Of a stretch of 64,000 nucleotides of DNA, positions 10,947-21,585 are shown piece by piece; position 1 is the stretch's first letter; every line of letters begins with the position of its first letter. The notes under the pieces are model-generated. The model saw nothing but the letters and a program-made list of their open reading frames with translations. It did not search any database and was not told where the DNA came from. The stretch lies in the NCBI GenBank assembly GCA_946183785.1, contig CAMHCS010000001.1:62001-126000 (forward strand), in the 5' to 3' direction. The DNA comes from an uncultured Selenomonadales bacterium. Lineage in GTDB: Bacteria; Bacillota; Negativicutes; Selenomonadales; Selenomonadaceae. The position numbers were made by a program, and so were the translations under genes.

Positions 10947-13013
10947 ATGGAGCTTCTGGACGGCGTTGGGAAGCTTTCGGGGGTCGGGCCGAAGCGGGCG
11001 GAGACGCTTTCACGGCTTGGGATTGTTACGCTCTTTGACCTTCTCACTTACTATCCGCGCGCTTATATCGACCAGACGACAGCGACGCCGTTTTCCAAGC
11101 TCTCGGCGGGCACGGAGGCGACGGTTTGGGGCGTCGTCGTCAGCGTGCAGGAGCGTCGGTCGGGGCGGGGCGGGAAGCTCAGCATACTGACCGCGTATCT
11201 TAGCGATGGGACCGGATATCTCGCGATGACCTGGTTTAATCAACCTTTTTTGAAAAAAAAGCTCGACGAAGGGCGCCGTATTTTTGCAACGGGCAGGGTG
11301 GATTACGCTTACGGCGGGCATGGCGGTCTCGCGATGACGCAGATGTCGGCTTTTGAGATCCTGGAAGAAAACGTCGACGCGCCGCGCGGCGGCATGCTTC
11401 CCGTTTACGCGGCGAAAGCGAACCTGAATCAGAATTTTTTTCGCAAACTCATGACGGAGGCGTTCGCGAAAAAGCCGGAGCTGCCGGAGGTGATTCCCGA
11501 AAGCGTTCGTAATCGTTACAGCTTGATTGGGCGCGACCGAGCAGTGACCGCGATGCATTTTCCGAAATCCCCGGAGGAGCTTTCGGCGGCGAGGACGCGG
11601 CTCGCGTTTGAGGAACTCTATTTGATCCAGTGCGGCTTGTTGCTTTTGAAAAAGAAAACGCGGGAAAAGGAACAGGGCGTCCGTCATTTGATGAGCGGCG
11701 CCCTTGTGAAGAAGGTCGAATCGTCGCTTCCGTTCCGACTGACAAAGGGGCAGGAGAAAGCATGGCGGGAGATCGCCGCAGATATGGAGAAGCCGACGCC
11801 GATGCGCCGTCTCGTGCAGGGCGACGTCGGCTCCGGCAAGACGGCGGTGGCTCTTCTTGCTTTGGTCAAGACGGTGGAAAACGGCTATCAGGGTGCGCTG
11901 ATGGCGCCGACAGAGATTCTCGCCCGCCAACATTTCGAGACGTTTTCGCGGCTTTTGAAAGCGTCTGAGGTGCGGATCGGGCTGTTGTCCGGCAAGCTGA
12001 CCGCGAAGCAGCATAAAGAAATGATAGCCTCGATTGCGGCGCATGAAATCGATATTGTCGTAGGCACCCATGCGCTGATTCAGGACGACGTCCGTTACGA
12101 CGAGCTCGGCCTGGTGGTGACAGACGAGCAGCATCGCTTCGGTATCGCCCAGCGCGCTGAGCTGAAAAAGCGGGGCGCGAAAACGCCGGACGTACTGGTC
12201 ATGACGGCGACGCCGATTCCCAGGACGATGACGCTGACGGTGTACGGAGACCTCGACGTTTCGCGTATCGAGGAACTGCCGCCGGGCCGCCGTCCCGTCC
12301 GAACCTTTGTCCGCACCGAGGAACGGCGCGGGCTGATTTACGCTTTCGTGAGAAAGGAGATCGAGGCGGGGCGGCAGGCTTATGTCGTTTGTCCGTTGAT
12401 CGAAGAAAGCGAGGAAATGGAGCTTCCATCGGCGGAGGCGATTTATCAGGAGCTTTCCGGCGGCGTTTTCCGGGGGATACGGTGCGGGCTGGTGCACGGA
12501 AAGCTGAAGCCGAAAGAAAAGGACGAGGTCATGCGCTCGTTTTATGAGGGGGAAACGAAGCTGCTTGTGGCGACGACGGTCATCGAGGTCGGCGTGGACG
12601 TGCCAAACGCGACGGTGATCGTCGTGGAGCACGCCGAGCGGTTCGGCCTCGCGCAGCTTCATCAGCTTCGCGGACGTATCGGCCGCGGACGATTCCAGTC
12701 GTACTGCATTTTGATCGGCGGCGGCAAGGAAGGCGCGGCGAATGAGCGGCTGCGTGCGATGGAGCGCACGGCCAGCGGCTTCGATCTCGCGGAGGAGGAT
12801 TTGCGGCTGCGGGGGCCGGGCCAGTTTTTCGGCTCGATGCAGCATGGCCTCGGCGACCTGAAGGTGGCGAACGTGCTTCGCGATACGGATATATTGCTTC
12901 GTGCGCGGCGCGCGGCGATGGAGACGATGGAGGAGACGCGGGATATGCGGTATGTGCTCGACGTCCTGCGGCTGAATTACAGCGACAGGTTTGGGAAAAT
13001 ATTGGACGCGTAA
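10947..13013 (+). CDS. recG: ATP-dependent DNA helicase RecG
   Basis: RecG remodels stalled replication forks and Holliday junctions. The 688-residue protein has an N-terminal wedge/OB region (about 1-230). Helicase motifs then follow: Walker A GDVGSGKT, APTEILARQHF, DEQH as motif II, TATPIPRTMTL as motif III, and LRGRIGRGRFQSYC near the C-terminus. ATG 10947 follows a G-rich GGGGGGAGGGAG binding site. It is a single gene with a strong terminator downstream. Confidence 0.96.
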   Translation: MELLDGVGKLSGVGPKRAETLSRLGIVTLFDLLTYYPRAYIDQTTATPFSKLSAGTEATVWGVVVSVQERRSGRGGKLSILTAYLSDGTGYLAMTWFNQPFLKKKLDEGRRIFATGRVDYAYGGHGGLAMTQMSAFEILEENVDAPRGGMLPVYAAKANLNQNFFRKLMTEAFAKKPELPEVIPESVRNRYSLIGRDRAVTAMHFPKSPEELSAARTRLAFEELYLIQCGLLLLKKKTREKEQGVRHLMSGALVKKVESSLPFRLTKGQEKAWREIAADMEKPTPMRRLVQGDVGSGKTAVALLALVKTVENGYQGALMAPTEILARQHFETFSRLLKASEVRIGLLSGKLTAKQHKEMIASIAAHEIDIVVGTHALIQDDVRYDELGLVVTDEQHRFGIAQRAELKKRGAKTPDVLVMTATPIPRTMTLTVYGDLDVSRIEELPPGRRPVRTFVRTEERRGLIYAFVRKEIEAGRQAYVVCPLIEESEEMELPSAEAIYQELSGGVFRGIRCGLVHGKLKPKEKDEVMRSFYEGETKLLVATTVIEVGVDVPNATVIVVEHAERFGLAQLHQLRGRIGRGRFQSYCILIGGGKEGAANERLRAMERTASGFDLAEEDLRLRGPGQFFGSMQHGLGDLKVANVLRDTDILLRARRAAMETMEETRDMRYVLDVLRLNYSDRFGKILDA

Positions 13014-13026
13014 TAGCGTAAGGATG

Positions 13027-13076
13027 GGCGGGGCAAAATGATTCGGCATAATGAATCATTTTGCCCCGCCGTTTTT
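13027..13076 (+). terminator. Strong terminator after recG
   Basis: A perfect 18-base-pair stem (GGCGGGGCAAAATGATTC and its complement, 13027-13044 and 13053-13070) with an 8-base loop is followed by GTTTTT. It begins 14 bases after the recG stop. Confidence 0.93.
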
Positions 13077-13124
13077 CAGAATCGGCCGTTATGCTTTGCG
13101 TAGTTTAGATTTGGAGGAATGAAT

Positions 13125-13835
13125 TTGCGCGTCAAATCGGAGGGGACGGTGAAGGCCGCCGCGCTCCTTCTGCTGATTTTTTTGTTCGCCGGCGTCTGGA
13201 TATTGTTTCCCGACGTCTGCGCCCGGCTCTGGCATGTGATGACCTGCGGCAGCATGCAGGAGACCATCGATTATATCCAGTCTTTCGGCGTCTGGGCGAT
13301 GCTGTTCAGCTTTTGCCTCGACGTGCTCGTCAATGCGCTCGGGTTCTTGCCGTCCATTTTCATCTCGACGGCGAACGGCGTACTGTTCGGCGTAGTGCCG
13401 GGCGTGATTGTTTCCTGGCTTGCGGAGACGACGGGCGTCATCCTGAGCTTCCTTTTGATGCGGACGATCCTGCGCGACTCGGCGGAAAGGCTGATACAAA
13501 AAAGCCCGTATCTGACGCGGCTCGACGAGTTCAGCGGCAAAAAGGGCTTCCAGATGATGATGATCGCGCGGACGCTTCCCTATTTCCCGTCGGGCATATT
13601 GACGGCGTTGGGCGCGGTCAGCCGGATCAGCGTGAAGGATTACATGCTTTCCAATTTAATAGGAAAGTTTCCGTCGACGGCGCTGGAGGTCGTCATCGGT
13701 CACGACGCGGTGCTTTTCCATGAGCACATGAACCGGCTGGCCTGTGTGGTCATACTGGCGACGCTCGTCTATGTTGCAATCTGGTATTTTCATCGTCGGA
13801 AAGACGCAAAAAAGGACGAAAATCTTATTCCTTGA
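13125..13835 (+). CDS. VTT/TVP38 (DedA-superfamily) integral membrane protein
   Basis: About 236 residues with four to five hydrophobic segments and the VTT-domain landmarks FGVWAMLFSF, FISTANGVLFG, and the arginine-containing MMIARTLPYFPSGILTALGAVS. Members of the wider DedA/VTT superfamily act in lipid transbilayer movement; the substrate here is unknown. The first ATG (13119) sits only one base after GGAGG (13113-13117), too close for initiation. The in-frame TTG at 13125 is seven bases away and is the likelier start; the two differ by two codons. The C-terminal tail is highly charged (HRRKDAKKDEN) and cytoplasmic by the positive-inside rule. Confidence 0.8.
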   Translation: MRVKSEGTVKAAALLLLIFLFAGVWILFPDVCARLWHVMTCGSMQETIDYIQSFGVWAMLFSFCLDVLVNALGFLPSIFISTANGVLFGVVPGVIVSWLAETTGVILSFLLMRTILRDSAERLIQKSPYLTRLDEFSGKKGFQMMMIARTLPYFPSGILTALGAVSRISVKDYMLSNLIGKFPSTALEVVIGHDAVLFHEHMNRLACVVILATLVYVAIWYFHRRKDAKKDENLIP

Positions 13836-13919
13836 TTTTTATAGACAAAATGTGATAAAGTAGATACGTTATTTTAAGAAAGCGATTGCTTTCATGGGAA
13901 AAAAGTTGGGGGCGTTGAA

Positions 13920-14708
13920 ATGGTAAGGGTTTTGGTGAACGGCGCTTGCGGGCGTATGGGTCAGTCGGTGGTCAAAGCGGTGCTGGCCGATGAGGAACTT
14001 TCGCTGGTGGCGGCGGTAGACGTCCACGCGGAGAAAGACGCGGGAACGATGGTGGGGCAGGCTCCCTGCGGCGTACCGGTGACGACGCATCTGGCGGACG
14101 CTATAGACGCGACGCGTCCCGACGTCATGGTGGATTTCACGCGCCCAGATGTGGCGCTGCAAAACGCGATCACGGCCATCGAAAGCGGCGTGTCGCCGGT
14201 AATCGGCACGACGGGGCTGTCTGACGACGCGAAAAAGCAGCTTTCAGCGCTCGCGGAGAAAAACGGGACGCCGTGCTTCATCGCCCCGAATTTCGCCATC
14301 GGTGCTGTCCTGATGATGGTGATGGCGAAGCAGGCCGCGAAATATATGCCGAACGTCGAGATCATCGAGCTTCACCACGACAACAAGCTCGACGCTCCTT
14401 CAGGTACGGCGCTCCAGACGGCGGAGCTGATCCGAGAGGTGCGCGGCGATATGCGGCAGGGGCATCCCGACGAGAAGGAGACGGTTCCCGGCGCGCGCGG
14501 CGCCGTGGTCGGCGGCCTTCATATCCACAGCGTGCGGCTTCCCGGTTATGTCGCCCATCAGGAAATCATCTTCGGCGGACTTGGGCAGACGCTTTCGATT
14601 CGCCACGATTCCATGGACCGCGAGTCCTTCATGCCGGGCGTCATACTCGCCTGCAAGAAAGTCCGCGGGCTTTCCGGTCTCGTAGTCGGCCTTGAAAAGA
14701 TTTTGTAA
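13920..14708 (+). CDS. dapB: 4-hydroxy-tetrahydrodipicolinate reductase
   Basis: DapB reduces the dipicolinate precursor in lysine and meso-diaminopimelate synthesis using NAD(P)H. The nucleotide-binding start is VLVNGACGRMGQ (residues 4-15). The catalytic and substrate signature ELHHDNKLDAPSGTA is near residue 150. The 262-residue length is typical. It is followed after 36 bases by asd, giving two enzymes of the aspartate family together. The upstream gap (13836-13919) has a possible TAGACA -35 at 13842-13847 but no clear -10 box. Confidence 0.95.
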   Translation: MVRVLVNGACGRMGQSVVKAVLADEELSLVAAVDVHAEKDAGTMVGQAPCGVPVTTHLADAIDATRPDVMVDFTRPDVALQNAITAIESGVSPVIGTTGLSDDAKKQLSALAEKNGTPCFIAPNFAIGAVLMMVMAKQAAKYMPNVEIIELHHDNKLDAPSGTALQTAELIREVRGDMRQGHPDEKETVPGARGAVVGGLHIHSVRLPGYVAHQEIIFGGLGQTLSIRHDSMDRESFMPGVILACKKVRGLSGLVVGLEKIL

Positions 14709-14744
14709 TGATTTTGCAATAATAATGGAAGGGAAGTAACGACA

Positions 14745-15776
14745 ATGAAAAAGTACAATACGGCGATTCTCGGCGCGACGGGCGCGGTAGGGCAGGAATT
14801 TCTGAAGCTCATCGAGGAGCGCGATTTTCCCTTCGACAATTTAAAACTTCTGGCGTCGAAACGCTCGGCCGGCACGAAGCTGACGGTCAAGGGCAGGGAA
14901 TATGTCGTCGAAGAGGCGACGGCGGATTCTTTCAAGGACGTGAAGATCGCTCTGTTCGCCGGCGGTTCCATCAGCAAGACCTTTGCGGAGCCTGCGGTCA
15001 AGGCGGGCGCGGTGGTCATCGACAATTCCTCGACGTTCCGCATGGATCCGGAGGTACCGCTGGTGGTGCCGGAGGTAAATCCAGAGGCGATCGCGCAGCA
15101 TAAAGGCATTATCGCGAACCCGAACTGCTCGACGATCATCATGGTCATGGCATTGAAGCCGCTCCATGACGTGCAGAAGATCAAGCGCGTTGTCGTCTCG
15201 ACGTATCAGGCGGTTTCCGGCGGCGGCAAGGAAGCGATGGCCGAGCTGGAGCAGCAGGTGGACGACATCGTGAACGGCCATCCGGTCAAGGCGGAAATCC
15301 TGCCCGGCGCGAGCCTTGCTAAGCATTATCAGATTGCGTTCAACCTGATCCCGCAGATTGACGTCTTCAAGGATAATCTCTATACAAAGGAAGAAATGAA
15401 GATGATCGACGAGACGCGGAAAATCATGTCCGCGCCTGATATGCGGATCACGGCGACCACAGTGCGCGTGCCGGTCTACCGCAGCCACGCGGAGTCGGTC
15501 AACGTCGAGTTTGAGAGCGAAATTACGGAGGAAGCCGCGAAAAAAGCGTTCGCCGCGTTTCCCGGTCTCGTTGTGAATGACAATCCCGACGAGATGGAAT
15601 ATCCGATGCCGCTTTTCACGTCCGGCAAGGACGACGTGGAGGTAGGACGAATCCGCAAAGACTATTCGGTGGATCACGGCCTGAATTTCTGGCTGTGCGG
15701 CGACCAGATCCGCAAAGGCGCGGCCCTGAACGCACTGCAGATCGCGGAGTACATGATAAAGCACGATATGCTTTAA
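14745..15776 (+). CDS. asd: Aspartate-semialdehyde dehydrogenase
   Basis: Asd reduces aspartyl phosphate to aspartate semialdehyde, the branch point to lysine, methionine and threonine. The Rossmann start AILGATGAVGQEF and the active-site segment NPNCSTIIM (Cys nucleophile) are clear, as is the substrate-binding RVPVYRSHAESV region. The 343-residue length matches the family. GGAAGGGAAG precedes the ATG. It is co-directional with dapB and with ireB 21 bases downstream. Confidence 0.96.
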   Translation: MKKYNTAILGATGAVGQEFLKLIEERDFPFDNLKLLASKRSAGTKLTVKGREYVVEEATADSFKDVKIALFAGGSISKTFAEPAVKAGAVVIDNSSTFRMDPEVPLVVPEVNPEAIAQHKGIIANPNCSTIIMVMALKPLHDVQKIKRVVVSTYQAVSGGGKEAMAELEQQVDDIVNGHPVKAEILPGASLAKHYQIAFNLIPQIDVFKDNLYTKEEMKMIDETRKIMSAPDMRITATTVRVPVYRSHAESVNVEFESEITEEAAKKAFAAFPGLVVNDNPDEMEYPMPLFTSGKDDVEVGRIRKDYSVDHGLNFWLCGDQIRKGAALNALQIAEYMIKHDML

Positions 15777-15797
15777 TGGATGGCAGGAGGGAACGAT

Positions 15798-16070
15798 ATG
15801 GATTGGGTCAGCGACGAGACTATGTTGTTTCGGCCAGCGGCGGAAGAGAACGCGGCGGAGAAGACGATCCGAAAAGCCTGCGAGGCGATGGAGGAAAAGG
15901 GCTACAATCCCATCAACCAGCTTGTCGGCTATTTGCTCTCGGGCGATCCCGCCTATATCACGAGCCACAACGACGCGCGCAGCTTGATACGGAAGATTGA
16001 GCGGGACGAACTTCTGGAGGAATTCGTGCGTTCGTATCTTGCGAACATGAAAAAAGAAGCGGAGAAATGA
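15798..16070 (+). CDS. ireB: IreB-family regulatory phosphoprotein (UPF0297)
   Basis: This 90-residue protein contains the family core [11 protein letters not shown] and [19 protein letters not shown], with [17 protein letters not shown]. In Enterococcus, IreB is phosphorylated by the Ser/Thr kinase IreK and affects cephalosporin tolerance. The Thr near residue 8 (DETMLF) corresponds to the region phosphorylated there. ATG 15798 is used because AGGAGGG at 15784-15790 fits it. It overlaps ruvX by four bases (ATGA), the common ireB-ruvX arrangement of Firmicutes. Confidence 0.92.
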   Translation: MDWVSDETMLFRPAAEENAAEKTIRKACEAMEEKGYNPINQLVGYLLSGDPAYITSHNDARSLIRKIERDELLEEFVRSYLANMKKEAEK

Positions 16071-16492
16071 CGGGGCAGCGGATTCTGGGGCTGGACGTCG
16101 GCGACCGGACGGTGGGCGTCGCGGTCAGCGACCTGCTGGGCATGACCGCGCAGGGCGTCGAGACGATCCGGCGGGAGGAGCTTTCGGCAGACCTTTCGCG
16201 GCTTGACGAACTCATGCGCGAGTACGACGCCGTGAAGCTTGTCGTCGGTCTGCCGCGCAATATGAACGGTACTGAGGGCGAGCGCTGCGAATTCGTGCGC
16301 GCTTTTGCCGGGGAAATCCAAAAAGTTCGTCCGGACGCGGTAATCGTATTCTGGGACGAGCGGCTTTCTACGGTAGCGGCGTCGCGCTCGCTGATTGCGG
16401 CGGACGTGAGCCGCAAGAAGCGTAAAAAGGTTATCGACAAAATGGCTGCGGTCTTTATTCTGCAAGGGTATCTGGACAGTCTCGCAAAATGA
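16067..16492 (+). CDS. ruvX: RuvX/YqgF-family RNase H-like nuclease
   Basis: A 141-residue RNase H-fold protein. The first acidic strand is [17 protein letters not shown] (residues 6-22), then [13 protein letters not shown], and [11 protein letters not shown] holds further catalytic acidic residues. The family has been linked to pre-16S rRNA maturation and Holliday-junction resolution. The start overlaps ireB by four bases, so translation is coupled. A long perfect hairpin follows the stop within six bases. Confidence 0.92.
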   Translation: MTGQRILGLDVGDRTVGVAVSDLLGMTAQGVETIRREELSADLSRLDELMREYDAVKLVVGLPRNMNGTEGERCEFVRAFAGEIQKVRPDAVIVFWDERLSTVAASRSLIAADVSRKKRKKVIDKMAAVFILQGYLDSLAK

Positions 16493-16497
16493 TAATG

Positions 16498-16554
16498 CCG
16501 GCAATTTTCGTCTTGCTGCGTAAAAGGACGCAAGACGAAAATTGCCGGTATTTT
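16498..16554 (+). terminator. Terminator after ruvX
   Basis: CCGGCAATTTTCGTCTTGC (16498-16516) pairs perfectly with its complement at 16530-16548, over a 13-base loop, followed by TATTTT. It separates the dapB-ruvX group from the sepF operon. Confidence 0.9.
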
Positions 16555-16596
16555 GCAGAAATATCGTCTTTCTTTGCGTAAAACGCGAAAAAAGGC

Positions 16597-16624
16597 TTGC
16601 GGCGGCGAATTTGTCTGCTATAAT
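16597..16624 (+). promoter_or_regulatory. Promoter of the sepF operon
   Basis: TTGCGG (16597-16602) and a perfect TATAAT (16619-16624) are 16 bases apart. It lies about 60 bases before the sepF start and just after the ruvX terminator. Confidence 0.7.
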
Positions 16625-16682
16625 AAAACTGATGTAATATGCACAGTTCCCAAGCATAAATGGGCAAGGAGGAAGCTTGAAC

Positions 16683-17177
16683 ATGGGCTTTATGAAGAAA
16701 GTATGCGGAAAGCTGGGCCTGACGGACGAGTCGGAGAACGACGAGCTTTTGGAAGAGGAACTCGAAGAGGAGGAGACGTCCCAGGCTGCGAGCGGGACGA
16801 AGGACGAGCAGCAGAAGAAGCCGCTCCCGTCGTCTTCGCCGCTTCCGTCGAACGTGGTCGATTTGCAGGCCGCGGTGAATGGAGGCCTGCGCTCAAAGAT
16901 GAAGGTAGTCGTGATCGAGCCGAAGTCCTTCGACGACGTGCAGCAGGTAGCGAATTACCTGAAGGAGAAGAAGCCTGTTCTGATCAATTTCGAGCGTACG
17001 GACGCGGAGGAAGCGCACCGGATCATTGATTTCATCAGCGGCGCGACTTACGCGATCGCCGGGGATATCAAGAAGGTCGGGCACAACGTGTTTCTTTGCG
17101 CGCCGAGCAACGTCAGCGTGTCGTACACCCAGGAGCGCGGTTCGCTGTCGACGGATATTTCGTGGCTGAAAAAGTAG
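16683..17177 (+). CDS. sepF: Cell division protein SepF
   Basis: SepF bundles FtsZ and ties the Z-ring to the membrane. The N-terminal GFMKKVCGKLGL segment is a plausible membrane-binding amphipathic helix. An acidic, Ser/Pro-rich linker follows (about residues 15-65). The core beta domain has KVVVIEPKSFDDVQQVANYL, VLINFERTD and FISGATYAI, ending in VFLCAPSNVSV. ATG 16683 has AAGGAGG (16666-16672) ten bases upstream. It leads the sepF-proC-ylmH-divIVA-lspA-rluD-pyrR run, an order close to the yggT-ylmH-divIVA neighbourhood of other Firmicutes. Confidence 0.94.
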   Translation: MGFMKKVCGKLGLTDESENDELLEEELEEEETSQAASGTKDEQQKKPLPSSSPLPSNVVDLQAAVNGGLRSKMKVVVIEPKSFDDVQQVANYLKEKKPVLINFERTDAEEAHRIIDFISGATYAIAGDIKKVGHNVFLCAPSNVSVSYTQERGSLSTDISWLKK

Positions 17178-17187
17178 GAGGCGCGAA

Positions 17188-17997
17188 ATGTCGGGTAAGA
17201 TAGGTTTCATTGGCGGCGGCATGATGGCTTCTGCCATCGTGGCGGGCCTGACGGAGCGCATGCACTGCGATCCGGACCATATATTTGTTTCCGATTTGAG
17301 TGAAGATCGGTGCGCGTTTTTGCGCGATACATATCATGTGAACGCTTCTGTGGGCGCGGAGGACTTTCTTTCCAAGGTCGACACCCTGGTGCTTGCGGTG
17401 AAGCCGCAGGCGGCGCAGGCGGCGATGGCGCAGAACGCGCCGAAGACGCCGGAAAAAACGGTGGTCATGTCGATCGTTGCCGGGCTGACGCTCGCCTCGT
17501 TGGAGGCCTGTTTCAAGAAGCAGCCGATTGTGCGCGTCATGCCGAATACGCCGCTTTCAGTAGGCGTGGGGATGTCGGCTTACGCTTTGAACGCTAAGGC
17601 GGAAAAGGCGGACGTGAGCTTCGTGGAGCAGATCTTGTCCGCCTGCGGGCGCGCGGTCCGGGTGCAGGAGTCGATGATGAACGCTGTGACGGGACTTTCG
17701 GGCAGCGGGCCGGCTTACGGATTTTTGATGATCGACGCGCTTTCGGACGGCGGCGTGATGGCGGGACTGCCCCGGCAGACGGCGACGCTTCTGGCGGCGC
17801 AGACGCTTCTTGGTGCGGCGCAGATGGTGCTGGAGACGGGCAAGCATCCTGACGTCCTGCGCGATCAGGTGACGTCGCCCGCGGGAACGACGATCGCGGG
17901 GGTGCGCGTGCTGGAGCGTCAGGGCGTGCGCGGAGCGTTGATCGACGCGGTGCTGGCGGCGACGGAGCGCTCGGAGGAGTTGGGCAGGACAAAATGA
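17188..17997 (+). CDS. proC: Pyrroline-5-carboxylate reductase
   Basis: ProC catalyses the last step of proline synthesis with NAD(P)H. The nucleotide site is IGFIGGGMMASAIVAGL (residues 5-21); VLAVKPQ follows. The C-terminal signature is AVTGLSGSGPAYGF, with DQVTSPAGTTIAGVRVLE. The 269-residue length is typical. AGGAGG precedes the ATG, and the gene overlaps ylmH by four bases. Confidence 0.95.
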   Translation: MSGKIGFIGGGMMASAIVAGLTERMHCDPDHIFVSDLSEDRCAFLRDTYHVNASVGAEDFLSKVDTLVLAVKPQAAQAAMAQNAPKTPEKTVVMSIVAGLTLASLEACFKKQPIVRVMPNTPLSVGVGMSAYALNAKAEKADVSFVEQILSACGRAVRVQESMMNAVTGLSGSGPAYGFLMIDALSDGGVMAGLPRQTATLLAAQTLLGAAQMVLETGKHPDVLRDQVTSPAGTTIAGVRVLERQGVRGALIDAVLAATERSEELGRTK

Positions 17998-18782
17998 CGA
18001 CGGCGCGGGAAAAGATTGTAAGATTTTATCGCGGGACGGAAGGGGAGGCTGCGGCCGCCCGTCTTGTCGATCTCGCGGAGCAGGCGGCGCGGACGCAGAA
18101 ATTCCGCTGTTCCGGTTTTCTCGATCCCTATGGAATGGAGATTGCGGAGACGGTGGCGGCGAATTTCGACGACATCTCGGTTTCGTTCGACGGCGGATAT
18201 CCCGGCGCCGAGCGTCAGAGGGCGGTTTTCGCTCACCGGGAGTTCGGCGGCTCGCCGTCTTTTGATATTTCCGTGGTGCGCGCGGCGTGGAACGCGGAGT
18301 TCGCGCACCTGACCCACCGCGACGTATTGGGTGCTCTTATGGGGCTCGGCGTGGAGCGCGACGCAATAGGGGATATCCTTGTGACGGCGGGCGCGGCGCG
18401 CGTGCTGACAGACAAGAAGATGGCGGATTTCCTGCTGACGGAATGGAAGGAAATTGGAGCGGCGGCGGTGCGCGTGGACCTTGACAGCCTGGAGGCTATC
18501 GCCCCGCGCGAGGAGCGCGTGAAGGAGATCAACGCGACGGTGGCGTCCCTGAGGGCGGACTCGGTGGCGGCGGCGGGGTTCGGTATTTCCCGGAGCCGCG
18601 CGGCCTCAGACATCGAGGCGGAAAAGCTGAAACTGAACTGGCAATCGGTGAAGAACGCGGCGCAGGCGGTCAAAGAGGGAGACGTGCTTTCGATGCGCGG
18701 CCGCGGCCGTGTGGAGGTCGCCGAGGTACGCGGCAGGACGAAAAAGGGACGCATCGGGATTTCGCTGAAGCGATATATTTGA
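17994..18782 (+). CDS. ylmH: YlmH-family S4-domain RNA-binding protein
   Basis: The 262-residue protein has the YlmH layout. An N-terminal domain carries FLDPYGMEIAETV and the HRDVLGALMGLGVERDAIGDI motif. A C-terminal S4 RNA-binding domain follows (about residues 185-255), with SRSRAASDIEAEKLKLNW and the loop EGDVLSMRGRGRVEV. In B. subtilis YlmH binds the 50S subunit and supports Rqc2-dependent C-terminal tailing of stalled chains. An rqc2 homologue lies 3 kb downstream in this window. The start overlaps proC by four bases (ATGA). Confidence 0.9.
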   Translation: MTTAREKIVRFYRGTEGEAAAARLVDLAEQAARTQKFRCSGFLDPYGMEIAETVAANFDDISVSFDGGYPGAERQRAVFAHREFGGSPSFDISVVRAAWNAEFAHLTHRDVLGALMGLGVERDAIGDILVTAGAARVLTDKKMADFLLTEWKEIGAAAVRVDLDSLEAIAPREERVKEINATVASLRADSVAAAGFGISRSRAASDIEAEKLKLNWQSVKNAAQAVKEGDVLSMRGRGRVEVAEVRGRTKKGRIGISLKRYI

Positions 18783-18806
18783 TATAAAGAACAGGAGGCG
18801 AGGCGC

Positions 18807-19469
18807 ATGTTGACGCCCGCGGATATACACAACAAGGAGTTCAGCCGCGGCTTTCGCGGTTACAGTGAGGAAGAGGTCGACGATTTCCTCGACGAAATCG
18901 TCAGCGATCTGGAGGAGCTTTTGAAGCAGAACGCACGGCTTGAGGACGAGCTGGCGCTGGAGCGGAAAAAGGTCTCACAGTATCAGGAAATGGAAAAGGA
19001 TCTGCACGAGACGATGGAGGTCGCCAAACAGACGGCCGAGGAGGCCGTCCAGAGCGCAAAGCTTCGCGTGGAAGAAATGGAGCGCGCGGCGAAGGAGGAC
19101 TGCGACAGGCTGCGCAATCAAACGGAGATGGCAATCCAGCGCCGTATGGAGGACGCGACGGCAAAAGTACGCGTGCAGCAGGAACTGTATGAAGCGGGAG
19201 TCGCAAGGGAACGACAGTTCATTGTGCGCCTGCGTTCGCTGCTTCGCTCGGAACTTGCAATCCTGGGCGCCGACGGCCTGACGGAAATCCTCGGCTCGGT
19301 GGACGAGACGGCGGAAAAGTCTGCCGCGCAGAAACAAAGCGAAGCGGCAGAAAAACCGGAAGCGGCGCCCGTAAACGATTCACGGAATCGGTATGAGGCT
19401 GCGCCGGTGGAGACGGACGCCCGCGTACTTGCACAGCAGCGTGAAATGGAACGGCTGAACAGGGAATGA
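18807..19469 (+). CDS. divIVA: DivIVA-domain cell pole/division protein
   Basis: The N-terminal DivIVA membrane-curvature module is LTPADIHNKEFSRGFRGYS followed by EEEVDDFLDEI, including the exposed Phe/Arg loop. Coiled coil runs from about residue 28 to 120, then a less conserved charged tail. At 220 residues it is somewhat longer than B. subtilis DivIVA. AGGAGGCGAGGCGC precedes the ATG. It overlaps lspA by four bases. Confidence 0.93.
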   Translation: MLTPADIHNKEFSRGFRGYSEEEVDDFLDEIVSDLEELLKQNARLEDELALERKKVSQYQEMEKDLHETMEVAKQTAEEAVQSAKLRVEEMERAAKEDCDRLRNQTEMAIQRRMEDATAKVRVQQELYEAGVARERQFIVRLRSLLRSELAILGADGLTEILGSVDETAEKSAAQKQSEAAEKPEAAPVNDSRNRYEAAPVETDARVLAQQREMERLNRE

Positions 19470-19920
19470 GCGGGATTTTGGAATTGCCGACGCTTATGAT
19501 CTGCGCTCTTCTCGTTGCTGCGGATCAGGCGGCGAAGCTGTTTATTGCTTCCTCGATGCGGCTTGGCGAATCGATCCCCGTCGTGGCGGGGATTTTTCAT
19601 ATCACCTACATTGAAAATCCCGGCGCTGCCTTCGGGATATTCGCAAACCAGCGATGGGTGTTCATCGTGGCGGGGGTGGCCGTGATTGCGGCGGCCTGCG
19701 CTATATATCGGCGTCTCGAGCGGGAAAGCGCTATGGTGCGATGGGGCGCCGCGCTGCTTTTGGGCGGGGCTGTCGGCAACTTGATCGATCGCGTGCGATT
19801 GGGGCGCGTTATTGATTTTCTGGATTTTCGGGTTTGGCCGGTGTTCAATATCGCCGATATCGGAATCTGCGCGGGCGTAGCATGCCTCATATACGCGCTG
19901 ACGCGCGAAAAGGAGAAGGA

Positions 19921-19924
<4 letters not shown>
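19466..19924 (+). CDS. lspA: Lipoprotein signal peptidase (signal peptidase II)
   Basis: LspA cleaves prolipoprotein signal peptides in the inner membrane. The 152-residue protein has four hydrophobic segments and both catalytic Asp motifs: GNLIDRVRLGRVIDFLDF and FNIADIGI. YIENPGAAFGIF is also conserved. The start overlaps divIVA and the stop overlaps rluD, each by four bases. A client is visible in this window: the SsuA-like lipoprotein at 37096. Confidence 0.96.
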
Positions 19925-21395
<1,471 letters not shown>

Positions 21396-21415
21396 CGAAT
21401 AAGAAAAACGGCGCC

Positions 21416-21583
21416 TTAAGGAAGCACTGAATAAGTCCCGCCGCGCCCCTGACGGGTCTTTTTCCGTCATGCTGCGTCAAAGTGCTCTCGACGTAGCTCT
21501 GCTACGACTTCGAGCACTTTTCCTTGCCTGACGAAAAAATCCCTCGACAGGGCCACGACTTGACTTAATCAGTGCTTCCTTAA
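21416..21583. repeat. 168-bp palindromic element, copy 2
   Basis: An apparently identical interior to copies 1 and 5, with intact TTAAGG...CCTTAA ends. It fills the gap between the convergent genes pyrR (stop 20 bases before) and rqc2 (stop two bases after). No other terminator is visible in that gap, so it may end both transcripts. Confidence 0.97.
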
Positions 21584-21585
21584 AG

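Noticed and set aside
13119..13127. ATG 13119 as start of the VTT membrane protein
   Set aside because: GGAGG ends one base before it, too close for initiation; TTG 13125 has normal spacing. The difference is two residues, so this is a preference rather than proof.
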